DNA of 36,346 nucleotides from Peribacillus muralis (GTDB lineage: Bacteria; Bacillota; Bacilli; Bacillales; DSM-1321), in the NCBI RefSeq assembly GCF_001439925.1, contig NZ_LMBV01000014.1:84887-121232 (forward strand). Direction: 5' to 3'. A program made the position numbers and the translations under genes. Each line of letters begins with the position of its first letter. The first letter of the stretch is position 1. Shown here one piece after another: positions 1 to 9,218 of this stretch. The notes under the pieces are model-generated. The model did not search any database and was not told the origin of the DNA. It saw nothing but the letters and a program-made list of their open reading frames with translations.

Positions 1-154
1 ATCTGCGAAAAATAGGATATATGTGTAAGTGGTACAGTACGAGTTTCGCCGATTGTTACATTAAATAGTCATTTGCAACAAAAGCACTCAAATAAGATCT
101 GACTTATTCCATACTATTTCTGATTTTTTCAGGAATCATTACAACTTCCCGTTT

Positions 155-448
155 TTAAATCAACAGGTTAAAAGTCTCATCAATACATTCTTCCCAATAC
201 TCTATATGCTTTTTATCAATCCAGTGGTTTGAATCCTGCACTTCTTGACCGCCTAAACCTTGCACCGAATACCAATATAAATACTCTTCTCCGTTTATAT
301 GTTCTCTAAATTTAGTTTCAACATACATCTTCTCGCCTTCAAGGGTAACAAGGACATCATTCATATTATCGTTTAAAAATCTTAACCATTGATCTACACA
401 ATCTGATTTACCCTCTTTAACTTTAAATCTTGTTAATTCTATATCCAT
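155..448 (-). CDS. DUF6176-like small protein
   Basis: A 97-residue soluble protein with no signal peptide or membrane segment. The sequence is acidic and rich in aromatic residues (WLRFLN, EYLYWYSVQG, HIEYWEECID). The pattern of an N-terminal RFKVKEGK strand followed by repeated Trp/Tyr/Glu motifs matches, from memory, the DUF6176 family of Bacillus proteins, whose function is unknown. The start is well supported: on the minus strand CGGAGGATAATT precedes ATG, a strong Shine-Dalgarno sequence at normal spacing. It stands alone; no partner gene lies within 600 bp and I see no clear terminator. The small size and the HxxYWxxC pattern might suggest a dimeric alpha-beta barrel monooxygenase-like fold, but that is only a guess. 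The gene call is secure; the family name is moderately so. Confidence 0.75.
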   Translation of the reverse strand: MDIELTRFKVKEGKSDCVDQWLRFLNDNMNDVLVTLEGEKMYVETKFREHINGEEYLYWYSVQGLGGQEVQDSNHWIDKKHIEYWEECIDETFNLLI

Positions 449-1065
449 AATTATCCTCCGATTAATTAGTAATCTTGTTCACGTAACAAACTTAAAATTA
501 AACTAACTGTGCTCCATCTGTCTCCAATGTGAATAAGTATTGAAATAACTTTGTAACTGCAGGGTATATTCAGCTCATAAACTGGAGACAAACTGGTTTT
601 TTGAAACGAAGAACTTATCTGTTAAATGAAATAATCTATATACCTTATGCCTTTTGGCTGAGAATCTAAATCGAGACTTTTTTATTATACGCCTCGCCAT
701 TTTCAATAGGTGAATCTACCTTTTCTTCATCGTGTACATTACTATCCTCTGTTTAAGTTTCGTGTATTTTATTTATATTGCTCCCTCTTAATCTTAATTA
801 TTATTTAAGTTTTACATTATATCCCTTTATTTGCCTTTCACTTTTTTTAAAATCCATACAAATAATTACTTTTATCTGATTGCTTATTCTAACAGGCTAC
901 TCTGCTAACTTAGCACATTCTCTTTATCATGAAGCTAAGACTATTCAAGAGTAGATTATTCAACAGCAGCTAGACATAACCCGCTCTGACAAACTCAAGG
1001 CCCATAAATTCTCCAAACCACTCACCACCGCGACTTCGCTTCATAATCTGTAACTAGGCACATTT
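449..1065. other. Gene-free AT-rich spacer
   Basis: About 620 bp with no convincing reading frame on either strand. The only structure I see is a spaced inverted repeat, TGTCTCCA at 519-526 and TGGAGACA at 583-590. The promoters of the DUF6176-like gene (leftward) and the permease gene (rightward) should lie here, but I could not fix a convincing -35/-10 pair. Confidence 0.5.
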
Positions 1066-1081
1066 ATGAGGGGGACGGAAC

Positions 1082-2473
1082 ATGGGACTGGAGTTGACGG
1101 CACTCCACTGGATTTATGTTGTATTCATTGTACTGATCATTGGATTTATGGTAAAGCGTCGGGATACGACCCTCATTTGCATCATTGGGATTTTCCTGTT
1201 GGCGTTGGTGGCCACAGGCAGTTTAGCTTCCTCGATAAGTGGGGTATTCAACAGCTTCATATTCGCCATTACGGAATTAATGTCGACGATATTGATCATT
1301 TCCATCATTGTCGCCATGAGCACGGTGTTGACCAAGTCCGGAATCAATGATGTCATGATTGCACCTTTTGCTAAATTCATTAAAAACCCTGCACTTGCCT
1401 TTTGGATAATCGGGATCATCATGATGATCATATCGTGGTTTTTCTGGCCCTCACCTGCAGTTGCCTTACTTGGCGCGGTCCTGCTTCCCGTAGCTTTACG
1501 GGCAGGTTTGCCGGCACTCGGCGTGGCCATGGCAATGAACCTTTTTGGTCACGGAATCGCATTGTCTGGGGATTTCATCATTCAAGCTGCTCCAAAACTA
1601 ACGGCGGACGCGGCTTCGATACTAGTTGGTGATGTCATCGCCGCCAGCATTCCCCTTGTCATTACAATGGGGGTTGTCACCACCCTCTCCGCTTTTATCC
1701 TCTTGAAGCGGGATATGAAACTTGGAAGAATCAAGGCACCGGATAATGCGGGCATCGTCCAGGATCAAGCAGAAAGTGAAGAACTGCTCACTCTGGCACA
1801 AAAGAAGTTCTTTGCCGTTTTCATTCCGTTCGCTTTTCTGCTCGATGTGGTGGCGTTGTCGGTTTTGAAGCTACAAGGCGGAGATGCAACGGCGTTGGTT
1901 GGCGGTACAGCGGTTTTCATTTTACTGATTTTATCTCTTGTGGCACATAAACAACAAGGGCTCGAAAAATCGACGGCTTATTTAATTCAGGGCTTTCAAT
2001 TTGGCTTCAAGGTCTTCGGTCCGGTCATTCCAATCGCTGCCTTCTTCTATTTAGGTGATTCCGGATTCAACAAAATCATCGGAGATTTTTTACCAAAAAC
2101 TTCGCTCGGCATCGTCAATGACCTCGGTGCCTCCTTAGCGGCCTCTGTTCCTTTGACGAAGGAGATCGCCGCCTTTACATTAACCGGAATCGGAGCCATC
2201 ACTGGTCTCGATGGGTCGGGCTTCTCAGGCATTTCCTTAGCGGGGTCGGTTGCCAATCTTTTTGGCACGGCCATTGGCAGTGGTACCGCTACCTTGACTG
2301 CACTAGGCCAAATCACTGCAATCTGGGTCGGCGGAGGCACCTTGATTCCATGGGCATTGATACCTGCCGCCGCGATATGTAATGTCAGCCCCTTCGAACT
2401 CGCGCGCCGAAATCTTCTGCCGGTGACCATCGGCTTGGCAGTCACTACCATTGTCGCGATGTTTCTTATTTAA
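1082..2473 (+). CDS. Uncharacterised multi-TM permease
   Basis: A 463-residue, very hydrophobic integral membrane protein with roughly 11-12 predicted helices. The sequence begins with an outward helix (HWIYVVFIVLIIGFMVKRR). A conserved mid-region (SWFFWPSPAVALLGAVLLP and AMNLFGHGIALSGDF) and a glycine-rich C-terminal part (GLDGSGFSGISLAGSVANLF) resemble permeases of the ion-transporter/GntP-like superfamily. I recall close homologues in Bacillus annotated only as putative transporters (a YhfA-type protein), so no substrate is claimed. ATG 1082 is chosen because GAGGGGG lies 10 bases upstream; an overlapping ORF starting at 1066 is a shadow. It is a single-gene unit closed by a strong terminator at 2540-2580. 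Confidence 0.8.
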   Translation: MGLELTALHWIYVVFIVLIIGFMVKRRDTTLICIIGIFLLALVATGSLASSISGVFNSFIFAITELMSTILIISIIVAMSTVLTKSGINDVMIAPFAKFIKNPALAFWIIGIIMMIISWFFWPSPAVALLGAVLLPVALRAGLPALGVAMAMNLFGHGIALSGDFIIQAAPKLTADAASILVGDVIAASIPLVITMGVVTTLSAFILLKRDMKLGRIKAPDNAGIVQDQAESEELLTLAQKKFFAVFIPFAFLLDVVALSVLKLQGGDATALVGGTAVFILLILSLVAHKQQGLEKSTAYLIQGFQFGFKVFGPVIPIAAFFYLGDSGFNKIIGDFLPKTSLGIVNDLGASLAASVPLTKEIAAFTLTGIGAITGLDGSGFSGISLAGSVANLFGTAIGSGTATLTALGQITAIWVGGGTLIPWALIPAAAICNVSPFELARRNLLPVTIGLAVTTIVAMFLI

Positions 2474-2539
2474 TTGTTAGTTGTCATGTTCGTCGGCTTT
2501 CAAGCACTACAAAACTATTTTTGTTCCTATAAATGAACG

Positions 2540-2580
2540 GCATCTCCAAGGTTATTTAACTATTGGAGATGCAATTTTTT
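2540..2580 (+). terminator. Intrinsic terminator of the 1082-2473 permease gene
   Basis: GCATCTCCAA at 2540-2549 and TTGGAGATGC at 2563-2572 form a perfect 10-bp stem with a 13-nt loop. AATTTTTT follows directly. It sits 67 bp after the permease stop codon. Confidence 0.85.
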
Positions 2581-2829
2581 AAGATACAGCTTTAAAGTAC
2601 ATGGAAGGACATGCTTCATTTTATACAGATTACACTCTGCTTTTTATCCAAGAGCGACTTACTTATATGAACGAATATCTCCATTATATGCTCTAGCTAC
2701 ATCCACGTTATGGTAGACGGCAATACACTCTTCCACCTACGTTTTAAATGGCACATTTCTTCCCTTTAATAGTAGAAACATTGCATTACGTATCTAAAAA
2801 ACACACTTTACCTAATTTTCCAAATATTC

Positions 2830-2880
2830 TTTACATTGGATCTAGTTGTTGTATATAATGTACTTGTGTTTGTATACAAA
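2830..2880 (+). promoter_or_regulatory. Sigma-A promoter with GntR-type operator
   Basis: TTTACA (2830-2835), an 18-bp spacer and TATAAT (2854-2859) form a good sigma-A promoter. Ten bases after the -10 box lies the perfect palindrome TTTGTATACAAA (2869-2880), over the expected start of transcription. TTGTATACAA is the core of GntR-family operators; the B. subtilis gluconate operator has the same core. I infer repression by a GntR-family regulator of the downstream RraA-like and MFS genes. No gntR gene is in the window. Confidence 0.65.
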
Positions 2881-2967
2881 TTCAGGAAGAATATTAATAT
2901 TATCTCTCTTTGAAATGATGTAATCGAAGGTGTGAAAAAGCGGATGCAAGAAAGGGATGGAAGTTCC

Positions 2968-3651
2968 ATGATAAAGATAGTTTCTGAAATCAAAAGGCTA
3001 GATCCTAAAGTAACCAAACAATTAGAAGCGATTTCACCAAGTGATTATGGACACAGTATCAATTTTCAATTAATCAGTGCAAGAAAAATAAAGCCTTTAT
3101 TTCCTATCGAAGGAAATTTTGCAGGACCAGCTGTTACGGTTAGGATTCCTCCAAACGATGGTTTATTAATCAATAAGGCGTTAGATGTGGTGCAACCTGG
3201 AGATGTTTTAGTCATTGATATGAACGAAGAAGAAAGATTTGCTTGTTGGGGAGAAATTACTACTAAATTGGCTATGGAAAAAGGAGTAATCGCTGCCATT
3301 ATCAACGGGCCTGTAACAGATACCAAAACTATTATCGATCTACAATTCAATGTGTTTTCTTACGCTGTTTCCCCTTTAACAACTAAAGTCTACAGTATTG
3401 GCGGCGACGTAAACGTACCAGTTTCCATTTCTGGTTGTATTATAAACCCAGGTGATATCATTGTCGGAAGTAATGATGGCTTATTAGTGGTACCAAAAGA
3501 TGAAGCATTGGCTTATCTGGAAATTGGCAAAAAAGAACAAGCAGCAGATGAACAACGGCGGCTAGATTTAGAGCAGCTAGGTGCAGAGAAGTATTTACGC
3601 CGCTTCGATCCATTATGGGATAAGGCAATTGAAAAGAATAAGAACCTATAG
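2968..3651 (+). CDS. RraA-fold protein (HMG/CHA aldolase-like)
   Basis: A soluble protein of about 227 residues matching the RraA / 4-carboxy-4-hydroxy-2-oxoadipate aldolase family over its length. Visible family blocks are GPAVTVR, the PGDVLVID strand, the NGPVTDTKTI segment, GGDVNVPVSISG, NPGDIIVG and DGLLVVPKDEA. In class II HMG/CHA aldolases the third block normally reads R-D (for example GxxRD), with Arg binding the substrate and Asp positioning the metal. Here Asp is kept but the Arg position is Thr, so aldolase activity is uncertain. In-frame starts also exist at GTG 2932 and ATG 2944; ATG 2968 has the best purine-rich site (GGATGG, 7-base spacing), but this choice is tentative. It shares the 2830-2880 promoter and precedes an anion-type MFS gene, which suggests sugar-acid or carboxylate catabolism. 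Confidence 0.8.
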   Translation: MIKIVSEIKRLDPKVTKQLEAISPSDYGHSINFQLISARKIKPLFPIEGNFAGPAVTVRIPPNDGLLINKALDVVQPGDVLVIDMNEEERFACWGEITTKLAMEKGVIAAIINGPVTDTKTIIDLQFNVFSYAVSPLTTKVYSIGGDVNVPVSISGCIINPGDIIVGSNDGLLVVPKDEALAYLEIGKKEQAADEQRRLDLEQLGAEKYLRRFDPLWDKAIEKNKNL

Positions 3652-3692
3652 TTTCCATTTGTACGGTTTATCCTAAATAGGGAGAGGATATA

Positions 3693-3801
3693 TTGGGGAA
3701 TATAGCCACTAAAAATCATTTAGATACGCTACCGGCAAAAGAAAATAGGGCTGCGTTGGGGACTTGCTTTCATTTTCTTCATTATAGGATTTATCGCTTA
3801 C
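3693..3801 (+). pseudogene. Frame-displaced 5' end of the MFS gene
   Basis: GGGAGAGG (3679-3686) is well placed for a TTG start at 3693. The frame from 3693 encodes a plausible cytoplasmic N-terminus ending TLPAKENR at 3749. The first transmembrane helix (LRWGLAFIFFIIGFIAY) continues in the next frame from 3751 and joins the main ORF. Removing one G of the GGG at 3748-3750 would give ENR-LRWGLAF in a single frame and a 434-residue protein, the normal length for this family. The reading is direct from sequence. Whether it is a real mutation, a sequencing error or recoding cannot be told here. Confidence 0.65.
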
Positions 3802-4998
3802 ATGGATCGTTCTAATATTTCTATCGTCGCTGTACCTATGATGAAAGATTTAGGATTGAATAAAGTTGAATTTGGAATGTTATCTTCACTGTTTTATTTA
3901 GGGTATTGTTTTGCACAAATTCCCGGGGGTATGCTTGCGGAAAGATTTGGAGCGAGAAACATAGTGACCATCGCGGTTGCATGGTGGTCATTATTTACAG
4001 CCTTAACGGCTGCAACTGCCAACTATGCTATATTATGCGTCGTCAGATTTTTCTTTGGAGCTGGTGAAGGACCCATGTATCCAGGGAATGCTGTTTTCAA
4101 CTCTTACTGGTTTCAGAAGCATGAAAAAGGACGTGCTTCTAGTGCGTTGTTGGCTGGTTCTTTCTTCGGGCCGGTTGTAGCACCTGGGATATCAGTAGTC
4201 ATAATGGCATGGTTAGGGTGGCACGGAGTATTTTATGTCTTTGCTCTTCTTGGCATTGTGGTCGCTTTGCTTTGGTATATTGTTGGACGAAATAAACCAG
4301 AAGAACACCCGTGGATTACCGACAGAGAAAGAAACCTTATTCTTGAAAACCGCAGCATTTCCAGCAGTCAGAAAAAAGTGGCTCCTTGGAAACAGTATTT
4401 AAAAAATTACAGGTTCTGGGCGGTAGGCGTACAATATCTTGTTGTAATTTATATGAATACGTTCTTTTTAACATGGCTGCCTACATATTTGATGGAAGCG
4501 CGTAATTTTTCCTTAAATGAAATGGGATTCGCTGCTAGTTTTCCTTGGTTAGCAATCTGTCTCTCTGTTCTGATCGGCGGTGCTGTTTCAGATAAGTTGC
4601 TGGAAAAAACAAACTCTCGTATGCTTGCACGTGGAGGAATGGCCATAGTCGGGTTCGTCTTATTCATTGCAGGACTGTATCTTGCGGCATACTCGATTAG
4701 TCCTTGGGCAAATGTTGTCTGGTTGACAGTAGCACTCGGTGCATTGGGTCTTCCTATTGTTGCTTCATGGGCTATTGCGAATGACTTGGGTCAGGAATTT
4801 TCAGGTTCCGTAAGTGGTTGGATGAATACGTGGGGAGCTTTTGGGGGAATCGCGTCTCCAATTATTTGTGGATGGCTTGCACAAGAGATGGGTTGGAATA
4901 TCACTCTTTTAATCAACATCATTCCTGTCATATTTGCAGCTTTATTATGGTTCTTAATCAAGCCAGATCGACCATTGGTCTCGTTGGAAAATAAATGA
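3802..4998 (+). CDS. MFS transporter, anion:cation symporter type (5' frameshift)
   Basis: The open frame gives 398 residues with about 11 further helices. It has the features of the anion:cation symporter (ACS) branch of the major facilitator superfamily: YMDRSNIS at the end of helix 1, the loop motif GGMLAERFGARN, and FFFGAGEGPMYPGN in helix 4. Relatives import hexarates, galactonate, phthalate or similar organic anions by proton symport. ATG 3802 would delete helix 1 and has no ribosome binding site, so the intended start is probably TTG 3693, in a different frame (see that entry). It follows the RraA-like gene by about 40 bp and probably shares its promoter, which fits import of an acidic substrate. 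If the frameshift is real, the transporter is likely inactive. Confidence 0.8.
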   Translation: MDRSNISIVAVPMMKDLGLNKVEFGMLSSLFYLGYCFAQIPGGMLAERFGARNIVTIAVAWWSLFTALTAATANYAILCVVRFFFGAGEGPMYPGNAVFNSYWFQKHEKGRASSALLAGSFFGPVVAPGISVVIMAWLGWHGVFYVFALLGIVVALLWYIVGRNKPEEHPWITDRERNLILENRSISSSQKKVAPWKQYLKNYRFWAVGVQYLVVIYMNTFFLTWLPTYLMEARNFSLNEMGFAASFPWLAICLSVLIGGAVSDKLLEKTNSRMLARGGMAIVGFVLFIAGLYLAAYSISPWANVVWLTVALGALGLPIVASWAIANDLGQEFSGSVSGWMNTWGAFGGIASPIICGWLAQEMGWNITLLINIIPVIFAALLWFLIKPDRPLVSLENK

Positions 4999-5082
4999 CT
5001 AATCAAAGTAGATGAGCTAAAAAAGGGAGTGGGGCAGAGGAACTCCATTAAATATAAGCATAATTAACCCTCAAGTATATTG

Positions 5083-5130
5083 AAATCAAAAAGACTTTTC
5101 TCACATTGAGTAAAGTTTTTTTGATTATTT
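5083..5130 (+). terminator. Possible terminator after the MFS gene
   Basis: AATCAAAAAGACTTT and AAAGTTTTTTTGATT can pair as an A/T-rich hairpin with a T-rich 3' arm, about 85 bp after the MFS stop. The stem is weak (few G-C pairs), so this is moderate evidence only. Confidence 0.5.
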
Positions 5131-5174
5131 TCTAATAAACTACTATCGAGAGTTACGTATCTTCTGCCCCCCCA

Positions 5175-5200
5175 AAAAAAGACTGCCGAAGCAGCCTTTA
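5175..5200 (-). terminator. Terminator of the 5216-6619 amino acid permease gene
   Basis: Read on the minus strand, GGCTGC-TTCG-GCAGTC is a short stable stem with a UUCG tetraloop, followed by TTTTTTT. It lies 20 bp beyond the permease stop codon. Confidence 0.85.
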
Positions 5201-5215
5201 TATGTTACAAGTAAA

Positions 5216-6619
5216 TTATAGGTTAACCACTTTTTTATTTTCTTCTTCATCTGCCTGAACACCAACAGGTACACGCTTGCCCATTCCAAAAGCGTAAAAA
5301 CTAATGACTACGATTGCTAGAAAGACAATACCTGCAATAAGCGAAATACGGGTTTCATTATTAAACCACATGCCGACTAATACCATAATCAAGTAGGCGA
5401 TGGTCAAGTAGTTCGTTACAGGTGCAAAAGGCATTTTGAATGGGTGATTGACCATTGCTGCTTTATTGATTTTCCTGAATTTAATTTGGCTTATCAGGAT
5501 GACAAACCATGGAATCATTCCAGGAAGTACACTTGCACTGTACACATACACAAATAGGTTTTTTGGTGCAATATAGCTTAACACGACTCCAATTGCCAAT
5601 CCGATGATCACACCGAACGTACCGAATAAAGGAACGCCGCTTTGCGATACTTTTGTAAAAGATTTAGGTGCTTGTCCATTCATACCTAATGTATAAAGCA
5701 TGCGTCCTGCACTGTAAATACCGCTATTGCAGCCGGACATGGCCGCTGTGATGACAACAAAGTTAATGATTCCTGCAGCTGCCGTGATACCGACCTTCGC
5801 GAAGGTGGCCACGAACGGGCTGCCAATTGCAGTTAGTTGGTCCCAAGGGTAAACAGTTACAATAACGAAGATTGCACCGATATAGAAGATCAGGATACGC
5901 CAAATTGTACTTTGGATCGCTTTAGTTATCGTGTTTTGTGGATCTTTTGCTTCGCCAGCTGTAATCCCGATCAGTTCCACACCTTGATATGCAGCCACGA
6001 CAAGTGATAACGCAAAGAAGAATCCTTTCCAACCGCCTGTAAACCATCCACCATGTTCCCAAAGATTTGATAGCCCAATTGCGTCTCCGCCGTTACCTAA
6101 GCCGAAGAAAATAAGTCCAAATCCTGCAACGATCATTAAGACGATTGTTACGATTTTAACCAGTGAAAACCAAAACTCGATTTCACCAAAGGATTTAACG
6201 GAAATCAGATTCGCTGCACCAAGGATCACCATGGCAATCAAACCTGGTATCCATGCAGGAAGGTCAGGGAACCAATACTGCATGTACGTCCCGACTGCGA
6301 TGATTTCAGCCATCCCAACAACGACCCATTGGAACCAGTTACTCCAAGCAGTCATATACCCTGCCAATGGATGGATATATTTATAACCAAATGTCGCAAA
6401 AGAGCCTGTACTTGGCTCTAAATATAGCATTTCCCCCATTGCACGCATGATCAAGAAGATGAATAAACCTGAGATTGCATAAGCTAACATAACAGACGGA
6501 CCTGTCCATTTGATCGCGCTGGCTGATCCCATGAATAAACCAACACCAATAGTGCCGCCCAAAGCGATCATCTGAATATGACGACCTTTCAAGTCTCTAT
6601 TCAATTCTTTGTTTGCCAT
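5216..6619 (-). CDS. APC-superfamily amino acid permease
   Basis: A 467-residue permease of the amino acid transporter (AAT) branch of the APC superfamily, with 12 predicted helices. Family marks are the N-terminal [19 protein letters not shown] block, in which the unwound helix 1 (GGTIGVGLF) binds the substrate amine and carboxylate, then [19 protein letters not shown] (helix 6 region) and [18 protein letters not shown] (helix 8). Relatives import single amino acids such as D-serine/alanine/glycine, GABA, histidine or proline with protons; the substrate cannot be read from sequence. ATG 6619 has GGGGGAAATGGA upstream. It is monocistronic, with a strong terminator at 5175-5200, and a cre-like palindrome lies about 195 bp upstream. 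It lies directly downstream of the kbl-tdh operon on the same strand, but a terminator separates them. Confidence 0.88.
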   Translation of the reverse strand: MANKELNRDLKGRHIQMIALGGTIGVGLFMGSASAIKWTGPSVMLAYAISGLFIFLIMRAMGEMLYLEPSTGSFATFGYKYIHPLAGYMTAWSNWFQWVVVGMAEIIAVGTYMQYWFPDLPAWIPGLIAMVILGAANLISVKSFGEIEFWFSLVKIVTIVLMIVAGFGLIFFGLGNGGDAIGLSNLWEHGGWFTGGWKGFFFALSLVVAAYQGVELIGITAGEAKDPQNTITKAIQSTIWRILIFYIGAIFVIVTVYPWDQLTAIGSPFVATFAKVGITAAAGIINFVVITAAMSGCNSGIYSAGRMLYTLGMNGQAPKSFTKVSQSGVPLFGTFGVIIGLAIGVVLSYIAPKNLFVYVYSASVLPGMIPWFVILISQIKFRKINKAAMVNHPFKMPFAPVTNYLTIAYLIMVLVGMWFNNETRISLIAGIVFLAIVVISFYAFGMGKRVPVGVQADEEENKKVVNL

Positions 6620-6812
6620 TCCATTTCCCCCTACACTGCTAATCAGTCAATTTTGCTACAAACCCCGATGCAAACATTTGATTCCGAAGTGATCAAGCGA
6701 GCTTCTTCGTACACTTTAAAAATCAATTTCCTCTTCAAGTTCAAGCATTGCTGATAGATTGAAAGATTCATACGAATTTTCAAATTTATCAGCTTAGAAT
6801 GAAAATTAAGCG

Positions 6813-6824
6813 GTAAGCGCTTAC
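6813..6824. promoter_or_regulatory. cre-like palindrome upstream of the permease
   Basis: GTAAGCGCTTAC is a perfect 12-bp palindrome that matches the core of the Bacillus catabolite-responsive element (TGWAANCGNTNWCA) except for the outermost T and A. It lies about 195 bp upstream of the permease start, in the spacer after tdh. A CcpA role is inferred only. Confidence 0.45.
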
Positions 6825-6891
6825 TTTTTAATGATTTAAAAAGTGTATCATTCAAGCTCTAAAAAAAACCACGACTTTAATAAAATAACCC

Positions 6892-6921
6892 GAATAAAAG
6901 AGTCTTGCAACTCTTTTATTC
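6892..6921 (-). terminator. Terminator of the kbl-tdh operon
   Basis: GAATAAAAGAGT (6892-6903) and ACTCTTTTATTC (6910-6921) form a perfect 12-bp stem with a 6-nt loop, 14 bp after the tdh stop on the minus strand. The T-run is short, so efficiency is uncertain. Confidence 0.7.
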
Positions 6922-6934
6922 AGATTTGGTTAAA

Positions 6935-7894
6935 TTATGCGGTAATTAGCAATGACTTAAAACCCAGCTTTACCAGCATATCCTTCGTCATTTTCTCGAG
7001 ATCGTATTCCGCTTTGAATCCCCACTCTTCCTTTGCACTGGTTGAGTCTATTCTATTCGGCCAGCTATCGGCAATGGATTGTCTTACAGGATCGACCTCA
7101 TAATTCATGACAAAGTCAGGAATATGCTTTTTAATCTCGGCAGCAATTTGTTCCGGGTCAAAGCTCATGGCCGATACATTGAAAGAATTCCGGTGTTTAA
7201 GCTTGGCGGCATCGGCCTCCATCAATCCCATGATGGCAGCTAATGCGTCAGGCATATACATCATATCCATATACGTTCCCTTATCAATGTAGGAAGTGTA
7301 TTTCTTATTTTTAATCGCCTCATAATAAATTTCAACCGCATAATCGGTAGTTCCGCCGCCTGGAGGTGTCACATAGGAAATCAGCCCCGGGAAACGAAGA
7401 CCTCTCGTATCAACGCCGAATTTATGATAGTAATAATCACATAGCAGTTCTCCCGATACTTTGTTCACTCCATACATGGTATTTGGGCGTTGTATCGTGT
7501 CTTGCGGTGTGCAATCTTTAGGTGTGGTTGGACCAAACGCGCCTATCGAGCTTGGTGTAAACAAGCGGCAATTGAGCTCCCGCGCCGTTTCCAAAGCATT
7601 CACCAATCCACCCATGTTCAAATTCCAGGCTAACAGCGGCTTCTTCTCGGCGGTTGCTGACAATAAAGCAGCTAGGTGAATAATGGTATCCACTTCATGT
7701 TTCTTGGCTATGTTGAACATCTCTTTTTCATCCGTAACATCCAAAAGCTCAAATGGTCCCGATTGGACAACGGCACTCTCCGTTTTTCGTATATCCGTTG
7801 CAACGACATTGTCGGTTCCGTAAATCTCTCTCATTTTCAGCGTCAGTTCTGAACCAATTTGTCCTAAAGCCCCTGTAACCAAAACCTTTTTCAT
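6935..7894 (-). CDS. tdh: L-threonine 3-dehydrogenase, SDR (epimerase-like) type
   Basis: A 319-residue NAD-dependent enzyme of the extended SDR / nucleotide-sugar-epimerase fold. The NAD-binding motif GALGQIG is at residues 8-14, the catalytic Tyr-x3-Lys (YGVNK) at 141-145, with Ser at 115-116. The C-terminal half ([45 protein letters not shown]) matches the SDR-type threonine dehydrogenases that oxidise L-threonine to 2-amino-3-ketobutyrate, not the zinc-dependent E. coli type. ATG 7894 is preferred over an adjoining TTG at 7897 because GGGGAGGG lies at proper spacing. It lies 40 bp downstream of kbl on the same strand, and the two enzymes act in sequence, which makes the assignment firm. 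Confidence 0.9.
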   Translation of the reverse strand: MKKVLVTGALGQIGSELTLKMREIYGTDNVVATDIRKTESAVVQSGPFELLDVTDEKEMFNIAKKHEVDTIIHLAALLSATAEKKPLLAWNLNMGGLVNALETARELNCRLFTPSSIGAFGPTTPKDCTPQDTIQRPNTMYGVNKVSGELLCDYYYHKFGVDTRGLRFPGLISYVTPPGGGTTDYAVEIYYEAIKNKKYTSYIDKGTYMDMMYMPDALAAIMGLMEADAAKLKHRNSFNVSAMSFDPEQIAAEIKKHIPDFVMNYEVDPVRQSIADSWPNRIDSTSAKEEWGFKAEYDLEKMTKDMLVKLGFKSLLITA

Positions 7895-7938
7895 CAAAAA
7901 TCCCTCCCCTTTGTAATCCCAGCAAGCAAAATATCCTC

Positions 7939-9129
7939 TTAGATAATCGACATCTCTTTTCCAACTTTTTCATAAATCGCTATCGCACGATCGAGCATCT
8001 CTTTAGTATGGGCCGCGGTCGGCATATTCCTCACCCTACCTGTTCCCCTTGGTACGGTAGGGAATACGATCGACTTAGCGTACACACCTTCTTCAATCAG
8101 CCTCTTGCTGAATTGCTGTGTTTTTGCTTCATCGCCAATAATGCAAGGCGTGATCGGTGTTTCGCTTTCGCCGATATCAAACCCTAATTCCTTAAGGCCT
8201 TTTTTCAAGTAAGCGCTATTTTCCCACAGCTTATTTTGAAGTTCCGAGCTGTTCATCAAGATATCGATGGCTTCTATACTCGAAGCTACTGCTCCAGGTG
8301 TGACAGCCGTTGAAAATAAAAATGGACGGCTTCTCACTTTCAACCAATCGATCAAATCCTTCTTACCTGCTACATAGCCTCCAACGACACCAATCGCTTT
8401 CGATAATGTGCCAATTTGGAAATCGACTTTATCCGATAAGCCAAAATGTTTTACCGTCCCGGCACCATTGCCCAATACACCAGAACCATGCGCATCATCC
8501 ACATACGTAATTAAGTCGAACTCTTCGGCAATCTCCACAATTTCTGGAAGCTTGGCAATATCCCCGTCCATGGAGAACACTCCATCGGTAATGACCATGA
8601 CCTTGTTATACAATCCCGACTCTTTTGCTTGACGTGCCTTTGATCGTAAATCCTCCATATCCGAATGGATGAATGGAATGATTTTCGCTTTGGACAAACG
8701 GCATCCATCAATGATTGAAGCGTGGTTCAGTTCATCTGAAAGAATGGCATCATTCTTATCCATCACTCCTGAAATCGCTGCCATATTACAATTAAATCCA
8801 GATTGATAAGCAATCGCTGCTTCCGTATGTTTAAATTCCGCCAGCTTTTCTTCCAATTTGACATGGATATCCAGCGTTCCATTGATCGTACGAACCGCCC
8901 CGGCTCCGACACCATATTTCTTCGTCGCTTCGATGCAAGCATCAATCAATCGTTGATCCGTGGCTAAACCTAAATAGTTATTGGATGATAAATTGATCAG
9001 TTCTCTCCCTGCAATGGAGATCTCCGGACCGTTTGGACCTTCTACCGGATCGATAACGTTGTAAAGCCCTTTATCTTTTAAATCGTTCAAATTATCTGTT
9101 AAAAATTTATTTAATGATTCACTAGTCAT
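7939..9129 (-). CDS. kbl: Glycine C-acetyltransferase (2-amino-3-ketobutyrate CoA ligase)
   Basis: A 396-residue PLP enzyme of the alpha-oxoamine synthase family, the usual length for Kbl. It splits 2-amino-3-ketobutyrate with CoA into glycine and acetyl-CoA, completing threonine degradation begun by Tdh. Visible marks are [10 protein letters not shown] near residue 48, [13 protein letters not shown] at 73-85, the PLP-contacting [10 protein letters not shown] at 211-220, and the Schiff-base Lys 244 in TLSKAIG. BioF and HemA share the fold, but the N-terminal [12 protein letters not shown] segment and the tdh partner point to Kbl. ATG 9129 follows GAGGGGGTACATGAA on the minus strand. Kbl is the first gene of the operon; an AT-rich palindrome (9200-9218) lies about 70 bp upstream and may be an operator. 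Confidence 0.93.
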   Translation of the reverse strand: MTSESLNKFLTDNLNDLKDKGLYNVIDPVEGPNGPEISIAGRELINLSSNNYLGLATDQRLIDACIEATKKYGVGAGAVRTINGTLDIHVKLEEKLAEFKHTEAAIAYQSGFNCNMAAISGVMDKNDAILSDELNHASIIDGCRLSKAKIIPFIHSDMEDLRSKARQAKESGLYNKVMVITDGVFSMDGDIAKLPEIVEIAEEFDLITYVDDAHGSGVLGNGAGTVKHFGLSDKVDFQIGTLSKAIGVVGGYVAGKKDLIDWLKVRSRPFLFSTAVTPGAVASSIEAIDILMNSSELQNKLWENSAYLKKGLKELGFDIGESETPITPCIIGDEAKTQQFSKRLIEEGVYAKSIVFPTVPRGTGRVRNMPTAAHTKEMLDRAIAIYEKVGKEMSII

Positions 9130-9199
9130 TTCATGTACCCCCTCATTATTGGTTGGAATAAATGCTGATTTACTCCTATTCTAAAAACAAGCATTTAAG

Positions 9200-9218
9200 A
9201 ATATTGAATTTCAATATT
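9200..9218. promoter_or_regulatory. Operator-like palindrome upstream of kbl
   Basis: AATATTGAA and TTCAATATT flank a single T, a perfect 19-bp palindrome about 70 bp upstream of the kbl start. Its place and symmetry suggest a dimeric regulator. I do not recognise the regulator. Confidence 0.4.

Noticed and set aside
1066..1350. 94-codon ORF overlapping the start of the permease gene
   Set aside because: It lies wholly within the permease gene in another frame, with a His-rich, non-protein-like sequence.
2600..2695. Very short frame starting ATGGAAGGACATGC
   Set aside because: About 31 codons, no ribosome site and no terminator; not enough support.
3693..3802. Programmed frameshift in the MFS gene
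   Set aside because: No slippery heptamer, internal Shine-Dalgarno or pseudoknot is evident. A plain one-base insertion is simpler.
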